NCBI GenBank assembly: GCA_025459245.1
Contig: JALOQZ010000005.1
Coordinates: 1 to 40,302 of the forward strand
Origin: Pirellula sp.
GTDB lineage: Bacteria > Planctomycetota > Planctomycetia > Pirellulales > Pirellulaceae
Reading direction: 5' to 3'
Length of the DNA: 40,302 nucleotides
The stretch's first letter is position 1, and the number at the start of each line of letters is the position of its first letter. The notes beneath the pieces are model-generated. The model was given only the letters and a program-made list of their open reading frames with translations. It was not told the DNA's origin and did not search any database. Below are positions 18,626-27,187 of the stretch, in pieces. The translations under genes and the position numbers were made by a program.

Positions 18626-20860
18626 CTATAGCATTCCAAGCCACTTTCGGCCGATCCAGAAGGTCGTGAGCATCCCGATAAAGACGGTCATAACGATTGG
18701 ATGAGCCCACAACTGCCATCGCTTCGTTACCAAGGGCGGGTCGGGAACTCTCAAAATGAGGTCTCCTAACTCCGAGATTCGACCGGCCGGAATCGATTCC
18801 CCGCCCGTTACCCTCGATAACTCCTGAAGCACCTTGGGCTTGGCAGCCAAGCCTATCCGCTCCTCCGTGCTCCCTTGCACGAAAAACTCTGCCTCCAACG
18901 TTTTGGTTGATTCTGTCGTCGCGATCGAGACTCGGTGTTTGCCGGACTCCCGGATATCGTAACTCCCCTCAAACAATCCCCAGCTATCGGTCCCAGCGCT
19001 CTGCATCGGGAGAACAGTCAGTTGCCCCGAAGGTGTCTCGATCCTTGCCGTAACGGTTCCTTGAGTTAAAGGCTCCCCTGAGTCGCTCATGACGTTTGCC
19101 TTCAACATCAACCGCTGCCCCAACGATGGTGTGTCAGGGCTGTAGTAAAAACGAATGTTCTCACCCTTGGCCATGTTGCGCTGGTAAGCCATCCACCGAA
19201 CCACCTGCCCCCAAAAACGATAGTGGTATTTGTCTTCCACACCGCGACGCCACCTCCATGCTCCATCGGTTCCCATGTAGAGAACTTTGCCAGCTCCAAA
19301 GGTCTTTGTGACTATCAACGGAATCCGCCCATACTCATTCGCTGTCTCTTGATGCACCGCCAACGTCTCGGTTCCCGCCTTCGATCTTAATACAGGGGCA
19401 TACCACTGAAAGCCGGGCAAACCGGACCAAACCTGCAAGTTATCTTCATCGGTATCGGAAAGCTTGGTCAACAAGCTGCGTCGCCCGGATTCCGTGAGCT
19501 CAAAATGCATCGAGCCCTTCGCCCCAACACCCTTGGGATTGGTTTGATCCAACACGACCGGAATCAATGGATCCAACGGAGAGTCCAACAATGACCGCTG
19601 ATGCCCCATACTGCCAGGGAGAAAGACGAGACCCGTCGCTTGAAACTCGACCAAACCCCGCAACTGCTGGCATTGCTCTTCCGTCAGCTGCTTCTCTGCT
19701 ATCCCGATATCTCCGAGAAACACGACATCGAACTGAGACAACTCCTCGGGATCCGAGGGGAATTCGCTGATGTAATCGCGATTCCCCCCACCCGGTTTCT
19801 CAAGCAAAGGGTGAAGCAACAGGCAGGCGACCTCGACACCAGGATCGCGAGACAACGCATTCCGCAAATATCGATACTCCCAACGTGGGGATGTCTCTAC
19901 GATCAATACTCGCAGCTTCTCTTGTCGGATCGAGATAGGGGCTGCGATGCTATTGTTCTCTCGAAGACTTTCTTCGGGATGCGGCGGCACGATGACTTTG
20001 ATCGTGTAGTCTCCAGGTTCTTTCGGTGTCCACGAAATCGATTCCGTGGTCCGCGACATAGGGCGCAGCCGTACCTCCTTTATCTCTTTGTCCCCATTGC
20101 TGAACTCTACCGTCACCTGCGCGACATGATCTCTCGACAGCGCAGACTCGATGGTGAACGGAATTCGAAGAGATTTTCCAGCGACCCCAAACGTAGGTGC
20201 GTCCAAACTGATCGCCTCCAAGTCAGGTAGCCGGGTCTCGGAACCAATCGGTACCGTGAAGAGCGGAATCCCTTTCGATCGAAATCTCGATGCCAACTCA
20301 ACGGGAGGCTTGCCTCGATTCCAGTCGCCATCGGAAGCCAGCACGACCGCTTGCACCCCTCGGTCTTTGTTCAGCACAGATTCCAAGGCATCGTAAAGAT
20401 TGGTTCCACCGCTCGGGCCAACTGAAGCGGAATCACCTTTGTCGGTGAGGAGCGGGAAGCCCTCGATAGCGACCTCAAAACGATCGGAGACGCGAGCCCA
20501 GTATGCATCGGATTCCAACTGTTTCGCTACAGACTCGCGACTCTGAAAGGGCTCGCTGGCGATGTCTGCAGACGGAATATCTCGTGTCTCCATACTTCGC
20601 GATCGATCGATCAGCACCACCAAATTCGGCTTCTCAGAAGGCCGATATTCCGTGGTCCATTCCGGTTGCTGCAGCAAAAACAACAACCCCGCTATGGTCG
20701 CGAATCTCAGCATCTCCAAAAACAAAACCCCAGTCCGAAATTGACTTCTTCGCCAATTCCAATAGCCCAACGCGACTGCAATCGCGAGCGAAAGGAATGT
20801 AGCAGCAATCATCAGGCTGCTGCTGGAAACGGTGAGGTAAGAATGAGGGGTTGGATCCAT
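18626..20860 (-). CDS. Membrane von Willebrand A / glutamine-amidotransferase-like protein
   Basis: 744-residue membrane protein. There are two N-terminal helices (about 15-35 and 46-63), then a vWA domain with an intact metal-ion-dependent adhesion site: DRSRS (about 86), the Thr in SGGTNLYDALE, and Asp in LASDGDWNRG. Next is an Ig-like/CARDB-like stretch, a class I glutamine-amidotransferase-like fold (about 315-560, with LRVLIVETSPRWEYRYLRNAL) lacking an obvious catalytic Cys, another beta-rich segment, and a final helix near the C-terminus (PIVMTVFIGMLTTFWIG). In planctomycetes such proteins usually sit in clusters with MoxR ATPase and DUF58 genes, which are missing here. Likely role: periplasmic protein-interaction or chaperone-like function (inferred). 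Confidence 0.88.
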   Translation of the reverse strand: MDPTPHSYLTVSSSSLMIAATFLSLAIAVALGYWNWRRSQFRTGVLFLEMLRFATIAGLLFLLQQPEWTTEYRPSEKPNLVVLIDRSRSMETRDIPSADIASEPFQSRESVAKQLESDAYWARVSDRFEVAIEGFPLLTDKGDSASVGPSGGTNLYDALESVLNKDRGVQAVVLASDGDWNRGKPPVELASRFRSKGIPLFTVPIGSETRLPDLEAISLDAPTFGVAGKSLRIPFTIESALSRDHVAQVTVEFSNGDKEIKEVRLRPMSRTTESISWTPKEPGDYTIKVIVPPHPEESLRENNSIAAPISIRQEKLRVLIVETSPRWEYRYLRNALSRDPGVEVACLLLHPLLEKPGGGNRDYISEFPSDPEELSQFDVVFLGDIGIAEKQLTEEQCQQLRGLVEFQATGLVFLPGSMGHQRSLLDSPLDPLIPVVLDQTNPKGVGAKGSMHFELTESGRRSLLTKLSDTDEDNLQVWSGLPGFQWYAPVLRSKAGTETLAVHQETANEYGRIPLIVTKTFGAGKVLYMGTDGAWRWRRGVEDKYHYRFWGQVVRWMAYQRNMAKGENIRFYYSPDTPSLGQRLMLKANVMSDSGEPLTQGTVTARIETPSGQLTVLPMQSAGTDSWGLFEGSYDIRESGKHRVSIATTESTKTLEAEFFVQGSTEERIGLAAKPKVLQELSRVTGGESIPAGRISELGDLILRVPDPPLVTKRWQLWAHPIVMTVFIGMLTTFWIGRKWLGML

Positions 20861-20985
20861 GCTCCCCAGTGTACTCGGAAGTGCTCACGAAGGAAAAAGG
20901 GGAGCAGTTAGTGATCAGAAAACAGAGAAACAAGCCCCTTCTTCAGAGGCTCCGCTGTAGAATCTTTCACGGAAATTCACAGTCA

Positions 20986-21099
20986 ATGGAGCAGAAGAAA
21001 GCCATGAGCAGCGGTATCAGTCTGAGTCTAATCTTTGCCCTCGGTGCAGTGGCGATTTGCGTCTTCGTTGTTATTCTCGCAGCTACTCGGAAATCTTGA
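20986..21099 (+). CDS. Possible 37-residue membrane peptide
   Basis: Short ORF beginning MEQKKAMSSG, then one clear hydrophobic helix (ISLSLIFALGAVAICVFVVI) and a basic end ATRKS. It is divergent from the vWA gene and overlaps the 3' end of the opposing lipoprotein gene by 17 bases. A second ATG at 21004 is possible. The charged-helix-charged pattern supports a real small membrane protein, but there is no strong ribosome binding site and no homology I can name. Confidence 0.4.
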   Translation: MEQKKAMSSGISLSLIFALGAVAICVFVVILAATRKS

Positions 21100-21589
21100 T
21101 CCCGGTTGCTTCGATCGTAAAGAAATTCAACTCGGCGTCGTAGCTACCGATCCCTTTCACGACAATGTGCTGCCCCTTTTTCAATCCCAGTAGTCGATCT
21201 GCCGGGCGAGCAAAGGGTTGTCCATCCTTTTCAAGCAGCCTTACCACGACTGTCGGGGCTTTGGCTTCTCTCGCGCGGCAAAAGGGACAGTTATCGGCAT
21301 CATGCTTTTCGTCCCCAGCATGCTCACCTTCCGGAATCTCCGAGACTAAGAACTCGGATTGATTGGGATCAAAAGTGTCTCCCTTGCCCGAGCCAATTTT
21401 GGCTTTCATAACAAGTGGCTGCCCTTGAGGGGCCGCTTCGATCGCTTGCTCAATCGTGAGAGCCGTAGGCGATAAATCCTCTGTCAGCAGAAGGGACTTC
21501 GCTTTCTCGGATAATGGATCCGACGAAGGACCACACCCGACATAAAGGACGACACCCAATACGGTGAACCCTAAAATCTTTCTCAGCAT
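21083..21589 (-). CDS. Small lipoprotein with CxxC motif
   Basis: 168 residues from the ATG at 21589, chosen because GGAGAGGG precedes it at good spacing and the signal begins MLRKILGF; an in-frame ATG 21 bases upstream is less likely. The lipobox is YVGC (Cys at residue 19 of the chosen start). The mature part is a predicted beta-rich domain ending KKGQHIVVKGIGSYDAELNFF, reminiscent of an OB-like fold, with a metal- or redox-capable DADNCPFCRARE near the middle. I do not recognise a named family. It follows the next lipoprotein gene by 87 bases on the same strand and may share its transcript. Confidence 0.8.
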   Translation of the reverse strand: MLRKILGFTVLGVVLYVGCGPSSDPLSEKAKSLLLTEDLSPTALTIEQAIEAAPQGQPLVMKAKIGSGKGDTFDPNQSEFLVSEIPEGEHAGDEKHDADNCPFCRAREAKAPTVVVRLLEKDGQPFARPADRLLGLKKGQHIVVKGIGSYDAELNFFTIEATGIKISE

Positions 21590-21676
21590 GACACCCTCTC
21601 CGCTCTTCAATAGGCCTGAGATACGTTCTCACGATCGAACACTTTTGGTGACCACCCTCGCTTGCAGCGGTCTAGC

Positions 21677-22099
21677 TTACTTGGGCAACGAATCCCCCAA
21701 GCCCTTGAGCTCGGCCAAGCCACCTTCTAGGCCTTCCTTTACGTCTTCGAACTTGACTTCTTTCGCATCATGAAGCGACTCATCGATTTTGAGCATGACA
21801 TCAAAAAGCGATTTTGCTGCTTTCTCAAGTGCCTCTTGCTTGGCTGCGTCCATGGATGCCGCCTTGGCCATGACTGGCAGATCTTCCAAATAATGTCCGA
21901 TGTCGTGCAATTCATCGTGGGCGGAATCGATTTCCCCTTTTTCGATGGCGTCTCGGATCTTCTGGGCCGCCGCGACTGTCTTGTCGTAGGTTTCCTTTAA
22001 CGACACTGTTGGCTTTGGTCCACTCTCCACCGGCTTCGATTCGCAACCTGCGAACCCAGCCAACGCAAAAGCCAATGCCAACATTCCGAAAAATCTCAT
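21677..22099 (-). CDS. Small helical lipoprotein
   Basis: 140 residues. The lipoprotein signal has lipobox FAGC (Cys at residue 19). The mature part is rich in Ala, Lys, Glu and Asp and almost entirely helical in character, with His residues in a short run (DSAHDELHDIGHYLEDLP). No family recognised. The His/Asp/Glu spacing might suit metal binding or a four-helix bundle, but this is only an impression. Located between the Trm112-like gene and the CxxC lipoprotein gene, all on minus. Confidence 0.8.
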   Translation of the reverse strand: MRFFGMLALAFALAGFAGCESKPVESGPKPTVSLKETYDKTVAAAQKIRDAIEKGEIDSAHDELHDIGHYLEDLPVMAKAASMDAAKQEALEKAAKSLFDVMLKIDESLHDAKEVKFEDVKEGLEGGLAELKGLGDSLPK

Positions 22100-22249
22100 A
22101 GCAAAAATCCTAATGGTTCAGTGCCTAAAAACCGAGTCGATGAGTCAAGCTTGAAATATACCACAATCAGTCGTTATTGCGCCTGCAAATGCGATTCGAG
22201 TGTATTCGCAGAGGCTTCGCGCTCGGTTCAAACGACTCGGTTCAATCGG

Positions 22250-22537
22250 CTACTGGCGCTCTGCCGCAGACGAAATAGTGCTGGCAAGCGACGGCGGAAT
22301 GGAAATCGCGTCTTCCGCGAGTAAATCTGCAACCTCGCCACGCAAGGGATAGAACCACTGCTTGCTAGCATTGACTAGGCCTTGCGGTGGAATGTCGGAA
22401 ATAGTACCACCCACTTTCGTCTTGATGCGTCCCGATTCCGCAAGCCGCTGGATTTCCGCCACCCATGCAGGTGCGGCAGCCTCCAACGGCTCTCGGGATA
22501 TCGGACAGCGAAGCAGGGGAAGGAGCCACTCGGTCAT
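22250..22537 (-). CDS. Trm112-like zinc-ribbon family protein
   Basis: 95 residues from the ATG at 22537, chosen because Trm112/UPF0434 proteins begin within a few residues of the L-L-x-x-L-x-C-P motif, seen here as WLLPLLRCPISREPL. The C-terminal half has WFYPLRGEVADLLAEDAI, the expected partner strand and the helix with the conserved I-P-x-L-L-type ending. Only one Cys is kept, so zinc binding is doubtful. In eukaryotes and archaea Trm112 activates methyltransferases; the bacterial role is less clear. The open frame extends upstream to 22636, but that part would overlap the divergent gene. Its ATG is separated from the divergent ATG by a single base. Confidence 0.8.
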   Translation of the reverse strand: MTEWLLPLLRCPISREPLEAAAPAWVAEIQRLAESGRIKTKVGGTISDIPPQGLVNASKQWFYPLRGEVADLLAEDAISIPPSLASTISSAAERQ

Positions 22538-22538
22538 A

Positions 22539-23879
22539 ATGCAAAACCTATCCATCGTTCGATTCGAATTCGCCACCAAGTTCGGCCGCGCGATCGCCTC
22601 CGCCTGCTCCCTTGTCTTTGCGTGCAGTTTGATCACTGTACAAGGAATCCCACTACAAGCTTCGCCCTGGCAAACCGCGGCTCCGGCGCCGGGTGGTTCA
22701 GCCCCGCAGGCAACTCAAAATTCCGACGGTTTTGCGAAACCCCAGCTGAGCTCCACCTTTACCGACGCACGCACCGGCCAACTCTACGGAAGATACATCA
22801 TCTACGAAACGGTGCCAGTCGTCGCCTACCAACATCAGGAAGTCACCGAACAACAATGGGTCCCCGAATGGGTCACCGAAGAGAAGTTAATGGCTCAGAC
22901 GAATTACATCCCCGTCGTTACCTATCAGCTCCAATTGCAAACGGAGCGATCGATGAACCCCTTTGCTCAACCTAAACAATACTGGCAATACGTTCCCGTC
23001 GTTCAATACCAACCCAACTTCACTCAAGTCAAACAGCCGGTCACCTACCAAAAATACGTTCAGAAAGAAGTCAAGAAATCCATTCCTGTGCTCGTATCCC
23101 AATCGCAACCACGTCCCAAGTTTGTGGATATGCCCTTGCAAGGAAACGGAACGCTCGCTCCAGGCTCAAGCCAAATTGCTGGCAGTGCTTCGGTGCAACA
23201 GCCTGTTCCAACTAGACCCCTCGATTATCCTATGTACCCCTCCTCGGCTATCGTTGCCGTTCCTCCCGCTGCCTACTATCCATCCCCGAATGCTACTCCG
23301 GGAAGCGCGACAGCTGGAAGCGCACTTGCTGCCTATCCAGCCTACAACCCACAATTCAGCGGCTGGAGCGCGACCAACCCTTACCTGCTCGCTCGACAAA
23401 ATACATCGTCAACGCCCCCCCGGAATGTCAACAATCCCGCAGCCAATGGCGGAATGCCCCCTGGCAGTTACTACGCATCCGCAGGGACGATGCCCACCAA
23501 CGTCACGCCAACACTTGCCGCTAGACCGACCTTCCAGTGGCCGCAACTGATGACGCGAACCGGATCGATCTTCCAAGGAGGATTTCTCAAATCGAACCCA
23601 TCCACCTCCAGCTACGGAACGGCCAGTTCGGGCACTGCCTATTTAGCCTCCAATCCGCTTGGGATGACTAACCCGATGCCCATGGGGGGCGGTTCCATCC
23701 TGCCGCTCAACAACTCTTACAACAACACCTTTAACTCCGCAGGCAATTCCGGGGCACGTTTCATCCCCCGCGCCGATGGCTCTACCTTGAACGGGAATGC
23801 CGGCGGTTGGTCCATGGTTCCAGTCAATAACTATCGCGACCCAAGCCAATCCGGAATCCCAGCCTCTGTCCTGAGGTAA
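22539..23879 (+). CDS. Secreted repeat protein, PVVxYQ type, unknown function
   Basis: 446 residues from the ATG at 22539, picked because a signal peptide follows (AIASACSLVFACSLIT, ending before PLQASPWQ). The next 150 residues hold three related units with the pattern aromatic-x-P-V-V-x-Y-Q: VPVVAYQHQEV, IPVVTYQLQLQ and VPVVQYQPNFT, rich in Tyr, Gln and Val. The remaining 280 residues are Pro/Ser/Ala/Asn-rich, low complexity and probably disordered. I cannot name the family. Likely exported, perhaps an envelope or surface component. The frame stays open upstream to 22362, but that stretch is antisense to the Trm112-like gene. Converges on trpC with a 36-base gap and no clear terminator. Confidence 0.8.
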   Translation: MQNLSIVRFEFATKFGRAIASACSLVFACSLITVQGIPLQASPWQTAAPAPGGSAPQATQNSDGFAKPQLSSTFTDARTGQLYGRYIIYETVPVVAYQHQEVTEQQWVPEWVTEEKLMAQTNYIPVVTYQLQLQTERSMNPFAQPKQYWQYVPVVQYQPNFTQVKQPVTYQKYVQKEVKKSIPVLVSQSQPRPKFVDMPLQGNGTLAPGSSQIAGSASVQQPVPTRPLDYPMYPSSAIVAVPPAAYYPSPNATPGSATAGSALAAYPAYNPQFSGWSATNPYLLARQNTSSTPPRNVNNPAANGGMPPGSYYASAGTMPTNVTPTLAARPTFQWPQLMTRTGSIFQGGFLKSNPSTSSYGTASSGTAYLASNPLGMTNPMPMGGGSILPLNNSYNNTFNSAGNSGARFIPRADGSTLNGNAGGWSMVPVNNYRDPSQSGIPASVLR

Positions 23880-23915
23880 AGAAGCGATCGCTGAGATGCT
23901 TTTACTGCGATGAGT

Positions 23916-24716
23916 CTACTGCGAAAGGAAGCGGTCGTAATCGAGCAAATTGATAACGGCTTGTCGGACATCCTCTTGACGCATCAGCGACTCGCCGACA
24001 AGCATCGCGTCGATCTTTGCATCCGCCAGCTTCTTTACATCAGCGGCCGTAAAAATGCCACTTTCGGCTACCACGCTGATGTGGCTCGGCATCTCTTTCT
24101 TCAATCGAATGACATGCTCAAGCTCTACGGCGAATGTATGCAGGTCCCTGTTGTTGACCCCGACTAAAAGTGTGCCGGTATCTAAAACTCGCTGCAAATT
24201 GTCGGGAGCATAAAGCTCGATGAGGGGGGTCATACCAAGCTCACGGATGAGATCGTAAAACTCCTTTAGCTGTTCACCATCCAAACATTCAGCAATCAGG
24301 AGGACCGCATCGGCTCCCGCCACTCTCGCCTCATAAATCTGGTACTCGTCAAGGATGAAATCCTTTCGAAGCACCGGGATAGCAACTGCGTCGCGAATCG
24401 ACGTCAAATAGTCCAATCGCCCTTGAAAAAATGGCTCGTCGGTTAGAACGCTAATCGCGGCCGCCCCTCCGGCCTCATACTCGAGCGCTATTTGGACTGG
24501 CTCAAACAAAGGACGAATCATCCCCTTCGATGGACTCGCCTTTTTCACCTCGGCGATGAGGCGTACTCGTTCATGACCACGCAGTGCACCTAAGAAGTCC
24601 CTGGGAGGGGATGCGTGCTGGGCCGCTTCGCGCAAAGAAGGTAAGTCGCGTTGCTTTTTGGCATACGCGATTTCTTCTAGCTTTTTTGCGACAATCCTGT
24701 CTAAGACAGTGGCCAT
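23916..24716 (-). CDS. trpC: Indole-3-glycerol phosphate synthase
   Basis: Converts carboxyphenylamino-deoxyribulose phosphate to indole-3-glycerol phosphate in tryptophan synthesis. The 266-residue monofunctional enzyme has a complete TIM barrel: AEVKKASPSKG (phosphate and catalytic Lys), SVLTDEPFFQG, PVLRKDFILDEYQIYEA (catalytic Lys), LIAECLD, VGVNNRDLHTF and VAESGIFTAADV. The start at 24716 has AAGGA upstream. It follows the Dabb gene by 33 bases on the same strand; no other trp genes are present, so the pathway is scattered in this genome. High confidence. Confidence 0.98.
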   Translation of the reverse strand: MATVLDRIVAKKLEEIAYAKKQRDLPSLREAAQHASPPRDFLGALRGHERVRLIAEVKKASPSKGMIRPLFEPVQIALEYEAGGAAAISVLTDEPFFQGRLDYLTSIRDAVAIPVLRKDFILDEYQIYEARVAGADAVLLIAECLDGEQLKEFYDLIRELGMTPLIELYAPDNLQRVLDTGTLLVGVNNRDLHTFAVELEHVIRLKKEMPSHISVVAESGIFTAADVKKLADAKIDAMLVGESLMRQEDVRQAVINLLDYDRFLSQ

Positions 24717-24749
24717 ATCATGAATCCTTGATCTTCAACGGATAGGCAA

Positions 24750-25058
24750 TTAAGCGATATCGGAATCGAACACGCGCACTTGCTTCCAGTTTGGCTTCTG
24801 CTCGTTGATGAACTGCAAATGCCTCTCCGCTACTTGGTATTGATCGTGCGCCTCTCGAGATTCAAACACAACGTTCAAAGCGACTTGATATCCGTGATCA
24901 TTCACCGGCCTTGCCAGCTCTTTGTTCAGCGTTCCGACTGAAAAGTAAACGACCCCAGGATGGCCATCCAAATACTTCTTGCAAGCATCGACAAGCTGTC
25001 GAACGTTGGCATCGGTCGGATCGTTCAACGTGAAGTAAACCATATGTGCTAATTGCAT
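24750..25058 (-). CDS. Dabb (stress-responsive alpha/beta barrel) domain protein
   Basis: 102 residues covering a single Dabb domain (ferredoxin-like dimeric barrel). Family landmarks are the N-terminal hydrophobic strand with His (LAHMVYFTL), the VYFSVGTLNKELARPVNDHGYQVALNVVFES segment, and HDQYQVAERHLQFINE toward the C-terminus. Family members act as small dimeric proteins, in some cases as aromatic polyketide cyclases or stress proteins; the ligand here is unknown. It lies between lysC (153-base gap) and trpC (33-base gap), so it is probably co-transcribed with trpC. Confidence 0.9.
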   Translation of the reverse strand: MQLAHMVYFTLNDPTDANVRQLVDACKKYLDGHPGVVYFSVGTLNKELARPVNDHGYQVALNVVFESREAHDQYQVAERHLQFINEQKPNWKQVRVFDSDIA

Positions 25059-25174
25059 GAATTATCCAATCGGTCTGAAGGTGTTTTTGGTTTATATGGA
25101 ACTCGCGACAAACATCCAGCCAGCGAATCCCCAAATTTTGGCGGCTGCGAGGCAATAACCCCGGTTTGCACTTA

Positions 25175-25204
25175 CTGATTTCTGTCGTTCTGATTTCTGT
25201 CGTC
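25175..25204. repeat. Short tandem duplication before lysC stop
   Basis: Two adjacent 15-base units (CTGATTTCTGTCGTT and CTGATTTCTGTCGTC), 14 of 15 identical, 8 bases beyond the lysC stop codon. Probably a local slippage duplication. Confidence 0.8.
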
Positions 25205-25211
25205 GTCGGAA

Positions 25212-26990
25212 TTACACCAACGAACTTTCAAATGTTTGCTGCAAGCAGGCCAATCCCTTTTCGCCATCCTTGCCCGCAATCACGACGTTGACTCGTAACT
25301 CGCTAGTGTTGATCATCAACACATTGATATTTGCATCTGCCAAGGCTTTGAACATTGCGATAGCAACACTCGTGTGGCTGCGCAGTCCAATTCCGCTGAC
25401 GGAAAGCTTCGCGATATCTTTTGAGCCTCCCACCTTGCGGAACTTATAGTCCATCGCCTTAAGGACCTGCAAACAAAGATCCATTTGCTCCTCAGGCACA
25501 GTGAAGCTGATACTTGTCTCGCCTTGGAATCCATCGCAACTTTGCACAATCATGTCGACAAAGACCCCGGCCTTGGCGACTTCTTTGAAGACGGTCTCAG
25601 CCAAACCAGGTGTATCGGGCACTCCGAGCAAGGTCACTCGGGCTTGATCGCCAACGAGCGAGATGTCCAGCAATGTGAGTTGCTCCATGTTCGAATTGCG
25701 GAGTCTCTCGACAATCTCGCTGGCGCTCAATTCGCTCTGCTGCTTCTTTCCAATCTCCCAAACCTTGGCATCCTCCGGCTTCAAATGCAGCGCGAACGCT
25801 GAATGGACCGCTCGCAATGCCGCTTGAGCCTCCGCTCGCTTGACCAAGACGCTAATCTTGATTTCGCTGGTGGTGATCATCTGGATGTTGATTCCTGCCT
25901 CAGCCAGGGACTCAAACATCTTCTGAGCAACCCCCGTCTGCTTGGACATTCCAATTCCGACGACAGAAATCTTCGCGACGGAGTCATCGTGTGTCACACC
26001 GCCCGCTCCAACCAGCTTCGCCGCTTCATTGACCGCGCGAAGCGCATCCTTCAACTCAGCGTTAGGAACTGTGAAGGAAATATCCGCCAGAGATTCCTGA
26101 CCGATATTCTGAACGATCATATCGACGGTGATCTTGCGATCAGCGAGCCGCTTGAAGATTTCGAAACTGGTTCCCGGTTGATCCGGAACCCCTTGAATGG
26201 TGATCCTTGCCTCGTCCTTGGTGAGCGCCGCTCCGCAAACCGGGACCGTGTTCGATTCCGGTTCTGCAACGATCATGGAACCGGGAGCATCCGAAAAACT
26301 GCTTCGGACGCGAATCGGTACGTCAAATTTCTTCGCGAACTCGATCGAACGATTGTGCATAACCCCTGCTCCGAGACTTGCTAGCTCGAGCATCTCGTCA
26401 TAGCTGATCTGCCCCATTTGCCTCGCTTCAGGGAGCAAACGAGGATCTGTGGTGTAGACACCGTCCACGTCGGTGTAGATCTCGCAAGCGTCCGCCTTGA
26501 GGACAGCCGCCAAAGAAACGGCGGTTGTATCGCTTCCCCCACGCCCTAGCGTGGTGATGTTGAAATCATCGTCGATCCCCTGAAAACCGGCCGCAATCAC
26601 GATGTTGCCGTCGTCGAGAAGCTTGCGAATCCGCTCGGTTGAAATCGTCTTGATCCGAGCTTTCGTAAATGAGTTGTCCGTTCGAATTCCCATCTGCGCC
26701 CCCGTGAGCGAGACCGCTTTATGACCAAAACGCTGTACCGCCATGGCCATCAATGCCACGCTCACTTGCTCGCCGGTACTCAAAAGCATGTCCATCTCGC
26801 GGGCCGAGGGCTCTTCGTTCACCTCCTTGGCCAAATCGATGAGGTGATCGGTGTTGTGCCCCATCGCGCTAACGACCACCACGACTTGGTTCCCCTCTTG
26901 CTGCGCTCGAATCGCTTTCCGAGCGGCCGCCAATATCTTTTCGGGGGTTGCTACGCTGGTTCCACCAAACTTCTGAACAATGAGTGGCAT
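25212..26990 (-). CDS. lysC: Aspartate kinase with four ACT domains
   Basis: Phosphorylates aspartate, the first step toward lysine, threonine, methionine and isoleucine. From the ATG at 26990 the protein has 592 residues and begins MPLIVQKFGGTSV, the canonical kinase start; an in-frame ATG at 27047 would add 19 residues without family similarity. The kinase domain (about 1-250) includes GRGGSDTTAVSLAAVL and TDVDGVYTTDPR. The regulatory half (about 265-592) contains two consecutive ACT-domain pairs, visible as the repeats GVPDQPGTSFEIFKRLAD / GVPDTPGLAETVFKEVAK and VVGIGMSKQTGVAQKMFESL / VSGIGLRSHTSVAIAMFKAL. A doubled regulatory region is known from cyanobacterial aspartate kinases and suggests feedback by lysine and/or threonine. 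No lysine riboswitch is visible upstream. Confidence 0.97.
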   Translation of the reverse strand: MPLIVQKFGGTSVATPEKILAAARKAIRAQQEGNQVVVVVSAMGHNTDHLIDLAKEVNEEPSAREMDMLLSTGEQVSVALMAMAVQRFGHKAVSLTGAQMGIRTDNSFTKARIKTISTERIRKLLDDGNIVIAAGFQGIDDDFNITTLGRGGSDTTAVSLAAVLKADACEIYTDVDGVYTTDPRLLPEARQMGQISYDEMLELASLGAGVMHNRSIEFAKKFDVPIRVRSSFSDAPGSMIVAEPESNTVPVCGAALTKDEARITIQGVPDQPGTSFEIFKRLADRKITVDMIVQNIGQESLADISFTVPNAELKDALRAVNEAAKLVGAGGVTHDDSVAKISVVGIGMSKQTGVAQKMFESLAEAGINIQMITTSEIKISVLVKRAEAQAALRAVHSAFALHLKPEDAKVWEIGKKQQSELSASEIVERLRNSNMEQLTLLDISLVGDQARVTLLGVPDTPGLAETVFKEVAKAGVFVDMIVQSCDGFQGETSISFTVPEEQMDLCLQVLKAMDYKFRKVGGSKDIAKLSVSGIGLRSHTSVAIAMFKALADANINVLMINTSELRVNVVIAGKDGEKGLACLQQTFESSLV

Positions 26991-27187
26991 GGTCGTTAGG
27001 AGAGATACTTTCGCGTCGTCGACAAACTGCCGGTGCGTCAAGCTCATACTGCAGTCGCAAATGAAGCTAAACTAATGCACTCGGAACATCGAGCGCTGCA
27101 CCTAAAAAAGCAGTGGTAAGAGTTTTATCGGAAAGGGGCGTTCCGTCCAGTCGAGGCAGGAAATCGGGGAGGTTTGCGATTCGGAAT

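Noticed and set aside
22362-22538. Upstream extension of the secreted repeat protein to the ATG at 22362
   Set aside because: It would run antisense through most of the Trm112-like gene and would bury the signal peptide 59 residues inside the protein.
23880-23915. Terminator between the repeat-protein gene and trpC
   Set aside because: Only a short AGCGATCGCT palindrome and no T-tract on either strand.
26991-27187. Lysine riboswitch or attenuator in front of lysC
   Set aside because: Only one 5-pair stem (near 27128-27144) and no terminator or lysine-element core was found.
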